Of a stretch of 41,233 bases of DNA, positions 15,924 to 24,842 are shown in pieces. Under the pieces are notes generated by a model, which did not search any database, was not told where the DNA came from, and saw only the letters and a program-made list of their open reading frames with translations. The position numbers were made by a program, and so were the translations under genes. Source of the DNA: Prochloron sp. SulCav_FS08_3_32_3330 (GTDB taxonomy: Bacteria; Cyanobacteriota; Cyanobacteriia; Cyanobacteriales; DYNF01); contig DYNF01000030.1 of the NCBI GenBank assembly GCA_020721205.1, positions 1 to 41,233 of the forward strand, in the 5' to 3' direction. Each line of letters starts with the position of its first letter. Position 1 is the first letter of the stretch.

Positions 15924-16565
15924 TTATTGACTAAATTTTTCTAATAACCAAGCCGTTACTTTACTATGATTAGTTTGACGAGTCATTTTTAAAGCAGTCT
16001 CTAAAATTGCTAATTCTAAATTAGGTAAAACTAAAGATTCTCTAATCCGATAACTGCCTTGATTTTCCATGGTAAAAGCAATTATTTCTCCTTTTTGTAC
16101 ATTAACAATCCAATATTCTTTAATCCCTAATTCTTCATATAATAAACGCTTTTCTCCTTGATCATCTGCTAAGGAAGTATTCGCAATTTCTACGACTAAA
16201 GTAGGTGGGGGAAAATCATCTAATTTAATAATATTTGTCCCATAAGGAATAGTATCAACATTGTCTCCTAAATAATAGGATAAATCTGGCTGTGCTTCTT
16301 GATAACCTTTTTTGCGATAACTACAATTATCATTAGCATTTAAGTTAATATTGTTAACAGCTACATAGATATTAATAGCTGTATTAATAATTGAGTGATC
16401 TCTAGCATGATCATTTCCTAATGGTGCCATTTCGATTCTTAATCTCCCTTGATAATAATAAAATTTTCCCTTTTGATAATCAGTATTTTCTGTGGCTTGG
16501 ATAAATTCTTCCCAAGAAGTATTAACCCATTTATCAGTAATTATTTTTGTTTGTAAGAGAGTCAT
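15924..16565 (-). CDS. Uma2 family (DUF820) putative PD-(D/E)XK nuclease
   Basis: 213 residues, typical Uma2 length. Motifs are MAPLGNDHARDHSIINTAIN (about 46-65), the acidic EAQPDLSYYL (about 92-101), LVVEIANTS (about 127-135) and the LLYEELGIKEYWIVN run common to the family. The Asp and Glu fit the PD-(D/E)XK fold, but the usual Lys after the Glu is Asn here (EIAN), a common Uma2 variation. Cyanobacteria carry many copies and their function is unknown. It lies between nifJ and the dihydroorotate-dehydrogenase-like gene, all on the minus strand, and looks like an insertion into that pair. Confidence 0.85.
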   Translation of the reverse strand: MTLLQTKIITDKWVNTSWEEFIQATENTDYQKGKFYYYQGRLRIEMAPLGNDHARDHSIINTAINIYVAVNNINLNANDNCSYRKKGYQEAQPDLSYYLGDNVDTIPYGTNIIKLDDFPPPTLVVEIANTSLADDQGEKRLLYEELGIKEYWIVNVQKGEIIAFTMENQGSYRIRESLVLPNLELAILETALKMTRQTNHSKVTAWLLEKFSQ

Positions 16566-16600
16566 TTTTTTACCTCATCTTTGATTTTTTTGTGTAATTA

Positions 16601-16732
16601 TCCCGCCTTGAAATGATCTGTTGGCGAAATGTTTGTAGTTGGGCTTGGTTTCCCTAACTAGATAGTGCCAATTCCCAACTACGAGCCTAATTTTTAAAAT
16701 TCGCCAACAGGATCATTCATTTCAAAGCGAGA
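16601..16732. mobile_element. Family-3 miniature inverted-repeat element
   Basis: The left arm (16601-16627) holds CCGCCTTGAAATGATCTG and TTGGCGAA. The right arm (16700-16732) holds TTCGCCAACAGGATCATTCA and TTTCAAAGCGAG, giving imperfect inverted ends. Inside, GTAGTTGGG (16635-16643) pairs with CCCAACTAC (16674-16682). The 132-bp unit has no reading frame. It lies between nifJ and the Uma2 gene. Confidence 0.65.
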
Positions 16733-16745
16733 TCATTTTAAAATT

Positions 16746-16807
16746 AACTATCCACTATCAACTATCAACTATCCACTATCAACTATCAACTATCCACTAT
16801 CCACTAT
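16746..16807. repeat. Heptamer array CTATCAA/CTATCCA touching the nifJ stop codon
   Basis: About nine units of CTATCAA or CTATCCA run to the end of nifJ. The TAG stop codon of nifJ (16804-16806 on the minus strand) is itself part of the last unit. Confidence 0.8.
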
Positions 16808-19800
16808 TTATGATCTGGATTAGACGGCATTTGATGACTCAAATATTCATAAGTATGCCAACGGTTATCTATATCCTGTTGATACTCTTTTAATAACCGT
16901 TTCGCATCTTCTGGTTTACTGGATTTGAGCATACGGAAACGGTTTTCCTGATACATAGAATCAGCAATCCCTTTCTTCGGTGCATGACTATCCAATAACA
17001 GAGGATTCTTACCTTGCTCTTTAAGCTCAGGATTGTATCGGTATAATAACCACCGTCCACTGTCCACAATCTCTTTCTGATGACTCATAGCGGTATTCAT
17101 ATTGATACCGTGAGCAATACAGTGAGAATAAGCAATAATGATGGAAGGACCGTTATAAGCCTCAGCCTCTAAAAATGCTCTTAATGTATGTTCGTCCCTT
17201 GCCCCCATCGCCACAGAAGCCACATAAACATTCCCGTAGGTCATGGCAATCATTCCTAAATCTTTCTTAGGAGAGGGTTTACCCCCTGCCGCAAATTTTG
17301 CCACCGCACCACGAGGAGTAGCTTTAGAAGATTGTCCCCCTGTATTGGAATAAACCTCTGTATCCATGACGAGAATATTCACATTTCGTCCACTGGCAAT
17401 TACATGATCTAAGCCTCCGAAACCGATATCGTATGCCCAACCATCACCACCGATGATCCACACTGTTTTCTTAACTAAATAATCAGCTAAACTTAACATT
17501 TGTTTCGCATCGGGGGTATTAATACCTTGTAATTGGCGTTTTAATTCCTCTACTCGCTCCCGTTGTTCCCAAATGTCTGCTTCTGAGTGTTGAGAGGATG
17601 TAATAAGAGAATTAACGAGATTATCTCCGACTGTGCCACCCATTTTTTGTAATAATTCTAGGGCAAATTGAGCGTGTTTATCTAAAGAAATACGGAAACC
17701 TAAACCAAATTCAGCGTTATCTTCAAATAAACTGTTACTCCATGCAATACCCCGTCCTTCAGCGTTTTTGGTGTAGGGAGTTGTCGGTAAATTCCCACTA
17801 TAAATAGAGGAACAACCAGTCGCATTCGCCACCACCGTGCGATCGCCGAATAATTGAGAAATTAACTTCAGATAGGGCGTTTCACCACAACCTGCACAAG
17901 CGCCGGAAAACTCAAATAAAGGCTCTTGTAACTGTTGTTGACGAATTTGATTAAGTTTTAATTTCGTGCGATCGGGTAGGGGAATATCAAGGAAAAAGTC
18001 CCAATTCTCCCGTTCTTGTTCCCGTAATGGCTGTTGTTCCTGCATATTAATCGCTTTTTTAGAGGGTGTAGATTTGTTTTTAGCAGGACAAACATCTACA
18101 CATATTCCACAACCCGTACAATCTTCAGGTGCAACTTGAATCGTAAATTTTTCCCCTGCAAAATCTTTATCCCTTGTATTAGTAAATTTAAAGGCAGAAG
18201 GAGCATTGGCTAACTCTGATTCCTCATAAGTTTTACCCCGAATTACGGCGTGAGGACAAACCATTACACATTTACCACATTGTACGCACACATCGGGATC
18301 CCACACAGGAATAGATTGACCCACATTCCGTTTTTCCCATTTTGATGTGCCTGTAGGATATGTCCCATCACAGGGTAACACACTCACAGGAAGGTCATCA
18401 CCCTCTTTAATCAACATTTTTGCCTGTACTTCTCGCATAAATTCAGGCGCGAGAGGCGAAACAATCGGAGGTTTATGAATATTGCTCGAAACCGTTCCCA
18501 GTGGCACTTGAAAGAGATTTTGGACCGTATTATCTACCGCTTTAAGATTCATTTCAACGATTTCAGGACCTTTTTTGCCGTAGGTTTTTTGGATCGTTTC
18601 TTTAATTTTGGAGATCGCCTCATCTTGAGGTAAAACACCGGAAAGATAGAAGAAACATACTTGCATTACGGTATTAACACGTCCAGCCATTCCGCTTTCT
18701 CGTGCCACTTTATTCGCATTGATCACCCAAAGTTTTAACTGTTTTCTGACAATTTTCTCTTGCACTTCTATGGGTAACTGATCCCAAACTTCTTCTTTTT
18801 CGTAAGGAGTATTTAAAAGAAAAACTGCCCCTTCTTTTGCCTCTTTTAAAACGTCTAATTTTTCAAGGAATAACCATTGATGACAACCAACAAAATTAGC
18901 TTGAGAAATAAGGTAAGTTGAGCGAATTTTATCCGGTCCAAAACGTAAGTGAGAAACGGTAACAGCACCGGATTTTTTCGAGTCATAAACGAAATATCCT
19001 TGAGCATAATTATCGGTTTCTTCTCCAATAATTTTAATCGAGTTTTTATTAGCACCTACTGTCCCATCAGAGCCAAGTCCATAAAATACCGCTCTGACAA
19101 CCTTTTCCCCTTCTGTGCTGAAGCTTTTATCATAGTCTAAAGAAGTGTGAGTTACATCGTCGTTAATGCCCACTGTAAAGTGATTTTTCGATTTTTCTAA
19201 ACTTAAATTATCAAAAACCGCTTTTACCATTGCTGGGTCAAATTCTTTCGAGGATAAACCGTAACGTCCACCCACAACTTTAGGCATATTTCCTGACCAA
19301 TATTCTGTCAATGCAGTAATTACATCTAAGTATAAAGGTTCACCTCCGGCACCGGGTTCTTTTGTGCGATCTAAAACTGATATTTTTTGCACAGTTTTTG
19401 GTAAAGCGGCGGCTAATCTTTCCCCATCAAGAGGACGATATAAACGTACTTTTAAAACTCCAACTTTTTCCCCTTTTGCTGTTAAATAATCTACGGTTTC
19501 ATGGACAGTTTCCGCACCTGATCCCATGATAATAATTACTCTTTCTGCATTGGGATCCCCTTCATATTCATATAATTTATAATGACGACCTGTTAACTCC
19601 CCAAATTGATCCATGGCAGTTTGTACAGCGTCTGCACAAGCGTCATAGTAAGAGTTTACGCTTTCCCGTCCTTGGAAATATACATCAGGATTTTGTGCCG
19701 TCCCTCTTAATACCGGGCGATCGGGACTCAGACCCCTTGCCCGATGTGCTAAAACCTCATCATCACTGATTAAAGCTCTTAATACAGATTCCTCTAAAAG

Positions 19801-20352
19801 CTCAATTTTTTGGATTTCGTGGGAGGTACGAAAACCGTCAAAGAAGTGTATAAAGGGAACTCTGGTTTTTAAAGTTGCTACTTGAGAAATCAGAGCGAAA
19901 TCATGAGCTTCTTGTACTGAATTACTACATAATAGGGCAAAACCAGTGCTTCTTACCGCCATTACATCACTATGATCACCAAAAATTGACAGGGCTTGAG
20001 CCGCTAACGATCGCGCCGCAACGTGAATCACCGCACAAGTTAATTCTCCCGCAATTTTATAGAGGTTGGGGATCATTAATAATAAACCTTGAGAGGAGGT
20101 GAAAGTGGTAGTTAAAGAGCCTGTTTGTAACGCTCCATGCACTGCCCCTGCCGCTCCCCCTTCGCTCTGCATTTCCACGACGGAAGGAATCGTTCCCCAG
20201 AGGTTAGGTTGAATCTGAGATGCCCATTCATCAGCCCATTCCCCCATCGGTGAGGCGGGAGTGATGGGATAAATACAGATTACTTCATTCAACTTATAAG
20301 CAATTTTAGCAACGGCTTCATTTGCGTCTAAAGTTTTGTAATTTTTACTCAT
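16804..20352 (-). CDS. nifJ: Pyruvate:ferredoxin (flavodoxin) oxidoreductase
   Basis: 1182 residues, the full length of the single-chain enzyme. It oxidises pyruvate and CoA to acetyl-CoA and CO2 and reduces ferredoxin or flavodoxin. Domains follow the family order: N-terminal domain I (YPITPASPMGEWADEWA), domain II, then a two-cluster ferredoxin domain with CVQCGKCVMVCPH (about 690) and CTGCGICVDVCPAK (about 745). The TPP domain follows with the CAGCGE cysteines (about 816) of the proximal cluster and the GGDGWAYDIGFGG Mg-TPP motif (about 965). In cyanobacteria it serves fermentation and, with hydrogenase, reducing-power balance. Its 5' flank is a 675-base gap shared with the divergent P-type ATPase. 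Confidence 0.96.
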   Translation of the reverse strand: MSKNYKTLDANEAVAKIAYKLNEVICIYPITPASPMGEWADEWASQIQPNLWGTIPSVVEMQSEGGAAGAVHGALQTGSLTTTFTSSQGLLLMIPNLYKIAGELTCAVIHVAARSLAAQALSIFGDHSDVMAVRSTGFALLCSNSVQEAHDFALISQVATLKTRVPFIHFFDGFRTSHEIQKIELLEESVLRALISDDEVLAHRARGLSPDRPVLRGTAQNPDVYFQGRESVNSYYDACADAVQTAMDQFGELTGRHYKLYEYEGDPNAERVIIIMGSGAETVHETVDYLTAKGEKVGVLKVRLYRPLDGERLAAALPKTVQKISVLDRTKEPGAGGEPLYLDVITALTEYWSGNMPKVVGGRYGLSSKEFDPAMVKAVFDNLSLEKSKNHFTVGINDDVTHTSLDYDKSFSTEGEKVVRAVFYGLGSDGTVGANKNSIKIIGEETDNYAQGYFVYDSKKSGAVTVSHLRFGPDKIRSTYLISQANFVGCHQWLFLEKLDVLKEAKEGAVFLLNTPYEKEEVWDQLPIEVQEKIVRKQLKLWVINANKVARESGMAGRVNTVMQVCFFYLSGVLPQDEAISKIKETIQKTYGKKGPEIVEMNLKAVDNTVQNLFQVPLGTVSSNIHKPPIVSPLAPEFMREVQAKMLIKEGDDLPVSVLPCDGTYPTGTSKWEKRNVGQSIPVWDPDVCVQCGKCVMVCPHAVIRGKTYEESELANAPSAFKFTNTRDKDFAGEKFTIQVAPEDCTGCGICVDVCPAKNKSTPSKKAINMQEQQPLREQERENWDFFLDIPLPDRTKLKLNQIRQQQLQEPLFEFSGACAGCGETPYLKLISQLFGDRTVVANATGCSSIYSGNLPTTPYTKNAEGRGIAWSNSLFEDNAEFGLGFRISLDKHAQFALELLQKMGGTVGDNLVNSLITSSQHSEADIWEQRERVEELKRQLQGINTPDAKQMLSLADYLVKKTVWIIGGDGWAYDIGFGGLDHVIASGRNVNILVMDTEVYSNTGGQSSKATPRGAVAKFAAGGKPSPKKDLGMIAMTYGNVYVASVAMGARDEHTLRAFLEAEAYNGPSIIIAYSHCIAHGINMNTAMSHQKEIVDSGRWLLYRYNPELKEQGKNPLLLDSHAPKKGIADSMYQENRFRMLKSSKPEDAKRLLKEYQQDIDNRWHTYEYLSHQMPSNPDHK

Positions 20353-20739
20353 TTGAAATTTCCTTCTACTACCTAAATTAATTTTTGATTTGTTGATTTT
20401 GACTTTTTCATTTTTGGAGGGTTAACTTAAGATTAAAGTTAAGTAAAAAAATGACAAAAATTTGAGAAAATTAAGCCCAGATAATTGACAATGTTTCTAA
20501 CAATAAGATATTGAAGAAAACCCTATTAATTGTTAATTATCCATTGTTAATTGTCAATTGTATTTTTGTCAATTGTATTTTTGATGTTTGTTCACTTTAA
20601 AATTGATCATGATTCTCTTACTTTTGATTAAACAACCTCTTTGTTGTCAATCTAACTAAAGGTTAAATTAACAATAAGAAGCTTTTTTCTTTAATAATCA
20701 TTGTATATGATCAGGGGATTTTAATCACCCTAATTATTA

Positions 20740-20803
20740 GATTTCATCACAATGTTACAATAGTTTACTTTTAGATTTAATCTTTGTTTTGCGTGATGAA
20801 ATC
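20740..20803. promoter_or_regulatory. Perfect 11-bp inverted repeat GATTTCATCAC...GTGATGAAATC
   Basis: Arms at 20740-20750 and 20793-20803 are exact inverted copies separated by 42 bases. They lie midway between the two divergent genes. This could be paired operator half-sites or the stem of a structured leader RNA. Confidence 0.4.
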
Positions 20804-20991
20804 AAGCTTTGAGTTATTTTCTGATCTCTCAAATGTAACAGGAAAGTTAATATTTCTTGATTTATGTTTATCCTAATCTTAAATATTTATTAAAAAAAAC
20901 GCATTTTTGTAAAATAGGAGGTAGTATTTAAAGCCCTTTTAAGCTAAGGACTCAAAAGTTAGGTTATGGTAGCTTCAAGCTCTTTTTGGTT

Positions 20992-20997
20992 TATAAT
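20992..20997 (+). promoter_or_regulatory. Candidate -10 element for the P-type ATPase
   Basis: TATAAT lies 31 bases before the ATG at 21028. A convincing -35 hexamer is absent. Confidence 0.35.
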
Positions 20998-21027
20998 TAA
21001 GAAAAATTTGGCAATCTCGGAGGTAAA

Positions 21028-23763
21028 ATGTCAGCTAGATTACAAACTTTTTCTTGCCATTCTCAAAGAGAACAAGAGGTAATTCAATTTTTTAATAGTG
21101 ATCCCGAAAGAGGTTTAATCCCTGAACAGATAGCTCAACTTTACGAAAAATATGGGTTAAATGAATTAGAATCTAAACAGGGTAAACCTGCATGGGTAAG
21201 ATTTGTTTTGCAATTTAATCAGCCTCTACTCTACATTTTATTAATAGCAGGAATGATTAAAGCCTTTTTAGGCTCTTGGGCTAATGCTTTGGTTATCTGG
21301 GGTGTAACGGTTATTAATGCGGTGATTGGTTTTGTGCAAGAGTCGAAAGCACAAGGGGCGATCGCATCCTTAGCAAAAGCTGTCACCACAGAAGCGACGG
21401 TGATTAGGGAAGGACAAACTTTAGAAATCCCCTCTGTGGATCTCGTCCCGGGTGATATTGTTTTATTAACTTCAGGGGATAAAGTCCCCGCCGATCTGCG
21501 ATTGTTAACGGTGCGCTCCTTGCAAGTAGATGAGTCTGCTCTCACGGGGGAATCTCTCCCCGTCGGAAAATGCTGTGATCTGTTACCGGAAGACACTACC
21601 CTTGGCGATCGCAAAAATATGGCTTATGCTGGAAGTTTCGTTACTTTTGGACAGGGGAAAGGCATTGTTGTTGCCACTGCTAACGCTACGGAAGTGGGGA
21701 AAATTTCATCTACTTTACAAAATAGAGTTAGTTTAAATACTCCTTTAACTCGAAAATTTGCTGAATTTAGTCAGAAATTACTCTATATAATTCTCAGTTT
21801 AGCATCTTTGACCTTTGCTGTGGGTTATGGGCGTGGTGGTAGTGCGATCGAAATGTTTGAAGCGGCGGTGGCTTTAGCTGTAAGTGCGATTCCCGAAGGT
21901 TTACCCGCCGTAGTCACTATTACCCTAGCGATCGGGGTTAACCGCATGGCTCGTCGTAATGCGATCATCCGTAAATTACCTGCGGTGGAGACTTTAGGAG
22001 GAGCGACGGTTATTTGTTCCGATAAAACAGGTACTTTAACAGAAAATCAGATGACTGTGCAGAATATTTATAGTGGAAAAGCACATTATCAGGTCAAAGG
22101 TAGCGGTTATAGTCCGAAAGGTGATATATTATCAATCAATGATAATGAAATAATTAATCAAGATCAGAATAATTTTAATTTGGCTTTAGCTGAATGTTTA
22201 AAAGCTGGATTATTATGTAATGATTCCATTTTACAACAAAAAGGTTCAGACTGGTCAGTAATAGGGGATCCTACGGAAGGTGCTTTAATCAGTGCCGCTA
22301 AAAAAGCAGGTTTGAGTAAATCAGGTTTAGAGGCGGTATGTCCTCGTTTAGATAGTATCCCTTTTGAATCTGAATATCAATATATGGCAACCCTTCACGA
22401 AGGGGCAGAAAAATCTCATTTTATCTATGTAAAAGGTTCGGTAGAAGCCCTTTTACCCCGTTGTTTATGGATGTTAGATCCTCAGAGTCATTCTATTTCT
22501 TTAGAAAAAGAGGTTATAGAGTCTCAAGTGGAAGCTATGGCTAAAGAAGGTTTAAGAGTGTTAGCTTTTGCGAAAAAAGAGGTGTCTCACCACCAACATT
22601 CTATTGATCATGATGATCTCAAAACGGATTTAATCTTTTTAGGTTTACAAGGAATGATTGATCCTCCCCGCCCCGAAGCGATCGCCGCCGTTAAAGCCTG
22701 TCAAAAAGCGGGGATTAAAGTCAAGATGATCACAGGGGATCATATCACTACCGCCAGTGCGATCGCCCAAAGAATGGGTATTCAAAACAGTGATCAAGAC
22801 TTAGCTTTTGACGGAAAACAACTCGCCCAAATGGATCATAATCAACTTTTAGAGGGGGTGAGTAAGGGAGTAGTTTTTGCTAGAGTTGCCCCGGCGCAAA
22901 AATTACAGTTAGTGGAAGCTTTACAACTACAGGGAGAAGTGGTAGCAATGACTGGAGACGGGGTAAATGATGCCCCTGCCCTCAAACAAGCGGAAATAGG
23001 GATAGCGATGGGGAAAGGAGGCACAGATGTGGCGAGGGAGGCTTCGGATATGTTATTAACCGATGACAATTTTGCTTCTATTGCTTCGGCAGTGGAAGAA
23101 GGAAGGACGGTTTATCAAAATTTACGCAAAGCGATCGCCTTTTTATTACCTGTAAATGGTGGTGAGTCCATGACTATTTTACTGAGTGTGATTCTAGCGA
23201 GAGATTTACCTATTTTATCTCTACAGGTTTTATGGTTAAATATGATTAATTCTGTCACCATGACCGTACCTTTAGCATTTGAACCTAAATCAAAAGGGGT
23301 CATGAGTCAACCTCCTTTAAATCCAAAAGAACCTTTATTATCGGGCAAATTATTCAAAAGAATCCTTTTAATTTCTGCTTTTAATTGGATTTTAATTTTT
23401 GGGATGTTTGAATGGATTGAAATGACGACTAAAGATATTAATTTAGCCCGTACAATGGCAATACAATCTTTAGTAGCCGCCCGAATTATTTATCTATTAA
23501 GTATCAGTCAATTTGGCATCGGTATAATTAATCATTTTAAAAATAAGGAAATGAGAAAAAATGCTCTGGCGATCGCTGTGGGAGTAGGAAGTGCCGTTAT
23601 ATTACAAATTATATTTAGTCAATGGGATTTAATGAATATATTATTTAAAACTGCCCCCCTTAATCTCCATCAATGGTTAATTTGTTTAATCCCCATTCTT
23701 CCCATGATTCCGATCGCCCTCCTTGCCAATTATTTAGATCCCCCTCAATTTAATAAAAATTAA
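21028..23763 (+). CDS. P2-type cation-transporting ATPase (PacL/Pma1-like)
   Basis: 911 residues. GGAGGT lies just before the ATG. In order: the TGES actuator loop (173-176), PEGLP in M4 (289-293), the phosphorylation motif DKTGT (D332), KGSVEALLPRC in the nucleotide domain, and GDGVNDAP (643-650). It ends with six hydrophobic C-terminal segments (M5-M10). PEGLP and M5 NGGES keep the SERCA-like Glu and Asn. M6 reads WLNMINSVTM where SERCA has WVNLVTDG, so the Asp ligand is Ser. Transport of an ion other than Ca2+ (Na+, K+ or H+) is plausible but not shown. It appears monocistronic. Confidence 0.9.
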   Translation: MSARLQTFSCHSQREQEVIQFFNSDPERGLIPEQIAQLYEKYGLNELESKQGKPAWVRFVLQFNQPLLYILLIAGMIKAFLGSWANALVIWGVTVINAVIGFVQESKAQGAIASLAKAVTTEATVIREGQTLEIPSVDLVPGDIVLLTSGDKVPADLRLLTVRSLQVDESALTGESLPVGKCCDLLPEDTTLGDRKNMAYAGSFVTFGQGKGIVVATANATEVGKISSTLQNRVSLNTPLTRKFAEFSQKLLYIILSLASLTFAVGYGRGGSAIEMFEAAVALAVSAIPEGLPAVVTITLAIGVNRMARRNAIIRKLPAVETLGGATVICSDKTGTLTENQMTVQNIYSGKAHYQVKGSGYSPKGDILSINDNEIINQDQNNFNLALAECLKAGLLCNDSILQQKGSDWSVIGDPTEGALISAAKKAGLSKSGLEAVCPRLDSIPFESEYQYMATLHEGAEKSHFIYVKGSVEALLPRCLWMLDPQSHSISLEKEVIESQVEAMAKEGLRVLAFAKKEVSHHQHSIDHDDLKTDLIFLGLQGMIDPPRPEAIAAVKACQKAGIKVKMITGDHITTASAIAQRMGIQNSDQDLAFDGKQLAQMDHNQLLEGVSKGVVFARVAPAQKLQLVEALQLQGEVVAMTGDGVNDAPALKQAEIGIAMGKGGTDVAREASDMLLTDDNFASIASAVEEGRTVYQNLRKAIAFLLPVNGGESMTILLSVILARDLPILSLQVLWLNMINSVTMTVPLAFEPKSKGVMSQPPLNPKEPLLSGKLFKRILLISAFNWILIFGMFEWIEMTTKDINLARTMAIQSLVAARIIYLLSISQFGIGIINHFKNKEMRKNALAIAVGVGSAVILQIIFSQWDLMNILFKTAPLNLHQWLICLIPILPMIPIALLANYLDPPQFNKN

Positions 23764-23913
23764 TCTTGAGTCGGATTCCTTGACAATTTTAAAACATTTT
23801 TTAACAATTATTTAAGTTTTAACTTATCTTAAAACTCTATGACCACCTACTTACTAATCAACAAATTAAACTTCTAAACTAATCAACACATTAGTTAAAT
23901 TGGAAAATTTAGA

Positions 23914-24555
23914 TTATTTTTGAATTAAAGATTGACGAAATTGTTTAACCGCCGTTAAATGATTGGGCTGTTTCACATATTCCGTAAAAATTTCTATATT
24001 TAATTGAGGCAATAATTTACTAAATGTAATTAATTCATAACCAAAGGTTTGACTAAATTGTTGTTGATTTTCTTGTGCTAAATAATAGATAAATAATTCT
24101 TCATTTTCCCAAAACCAAACTTCTTTTACCCCTAATTTTTGATAAATTTTTAAAGAAGCAATACTCCCACTGGTAAATATTACCTCGATCGCCAGATCCG
24201 GGTACTCTTTTAAAGTTTCAAAACAATAACTTTCATCCGGTTCTAAACCACCTCGTTTTTCTTGTTTCCGAAAAGTTGTTGAACCTGTAGGATAATAATT
24301 AATATCATTTTCAATACAATAAATTGCTAATAAATCAGCAATCCGTTTTTTGATCATTTCATGGTTACGACTAGGTGCCATAATAGTTAAAACTCCATCT
24401 AAATATTTAATTCTAAAAGCAGAACTATCATTTAATTGATTTAATAAGGTTTCATATTGAGACCAACTGATATTACTGATACTAAAGGTAGTATCATGAA
24501 CTTTAGTGTCTAGTTCAGAATTAATGAGGGTTTCTATGTCTTGAGTAATCATCAT
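23914..24555 (-). CDS. Uma2 family (DUF820) putative nuclease, second copy
   Basis: 213 residues; ATGs at 24555 and 24552 are both possible. Visible family segments are IKYLDGVLTIMAPSRNHEMI (about 48-67), the acidic GGLEPDESYCF (about 101-111), the DLAIEVIFTSG strand and YQKLGVKEVWFWEN. The Glu and Asp fit the PD-(D/E)XK fold, again without the usual Lys. It is divergent from the Uma2 protein at 15924-16565, so the two are not recent duplicates. Downstream (23764-23913) nothing recognisable is seen. No restriction or CRISPR context is present. Confidence 0.85.
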   Translation of the reverse strand: MMITQDIETLINSELDTKVHDTTFSISNISWSQYETLLNQLNDSSAFRIKYLDGVLTIMAPSRNHEMIKKRIADLLAIYCIENDINYYPTGSTTFRKQEKRGGLEPDESYCFETLKEYPDLAIEVIFTSGSIASLKIYQKLGVKEVWFWENEELFIYYLAQENQQQFSQTFGYELITFSKLLPQLNIEIFTEYVKQPNHLTAVKQFRQSLIQK

Positions 24556-24628
24556 GGCACTTTTAAAAGATTAATAGATTATTCTAACTTAAATAAAAGT
24601 AAACTAAAAAAATTTCCTTATTTTCAAT

Positions 24629-24837
24629 CCTCTACTTTTCAGTGTTTTCATTCTCCAAAAAGCAACGGGTTGAAACCCGTTGCTACATAAGCAAAACCTG
24701 CATACGCAGGTTGAATTTTTTTAATATTAGTTAATATTTAATTATATAACCCGTAAAGACGGGTTTTATTTGGGTAGCAACAGGTTTTAACCTGTGGGGA
24801 AAAAAAGAATGAAAACACCCTGACTTTTAAGTAGAGG
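24629..24837. mobile_element. Family-1 element, copy C, inserted in a small hairpin
   Basis: The core is 24640-24822, with the same four hairpins as copies A and B. It is flanked by direct ACTTTT repeats (24634-24639 and 24823-24828) and, outside these, by CCTCTACTT (24629-24637) and its complement AAGTAGAGG (24829-24837). Removing the core and one ACTTTT gives the palindrome CCTCTACTTTTAAGTAGAGG, so the insertion appears to have split a hairpin. It ends five bases from the rimM stop codon. Confidence 0.8.
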
Positions 24838-24842
24838 TCAGA

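Larger units (their letters stand above)
20353..21027. other. 675-base intergenic region between divergent nifJ and P-type ATPase genes
   Basis: I found no protein gene of convincing quality. The region contains AT-rich runs with repeated TTGTCAATTGTATTT and TTGTTAATT words (about 20527-20583) and an inverted repeat at 20740-20803. A TATAAT at 20992-20997 lies upstream of the ATPase, and a purine-rich AGGAGG occurs at 20918. It probably holds both divergent promoters. Confidence 0.6.
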
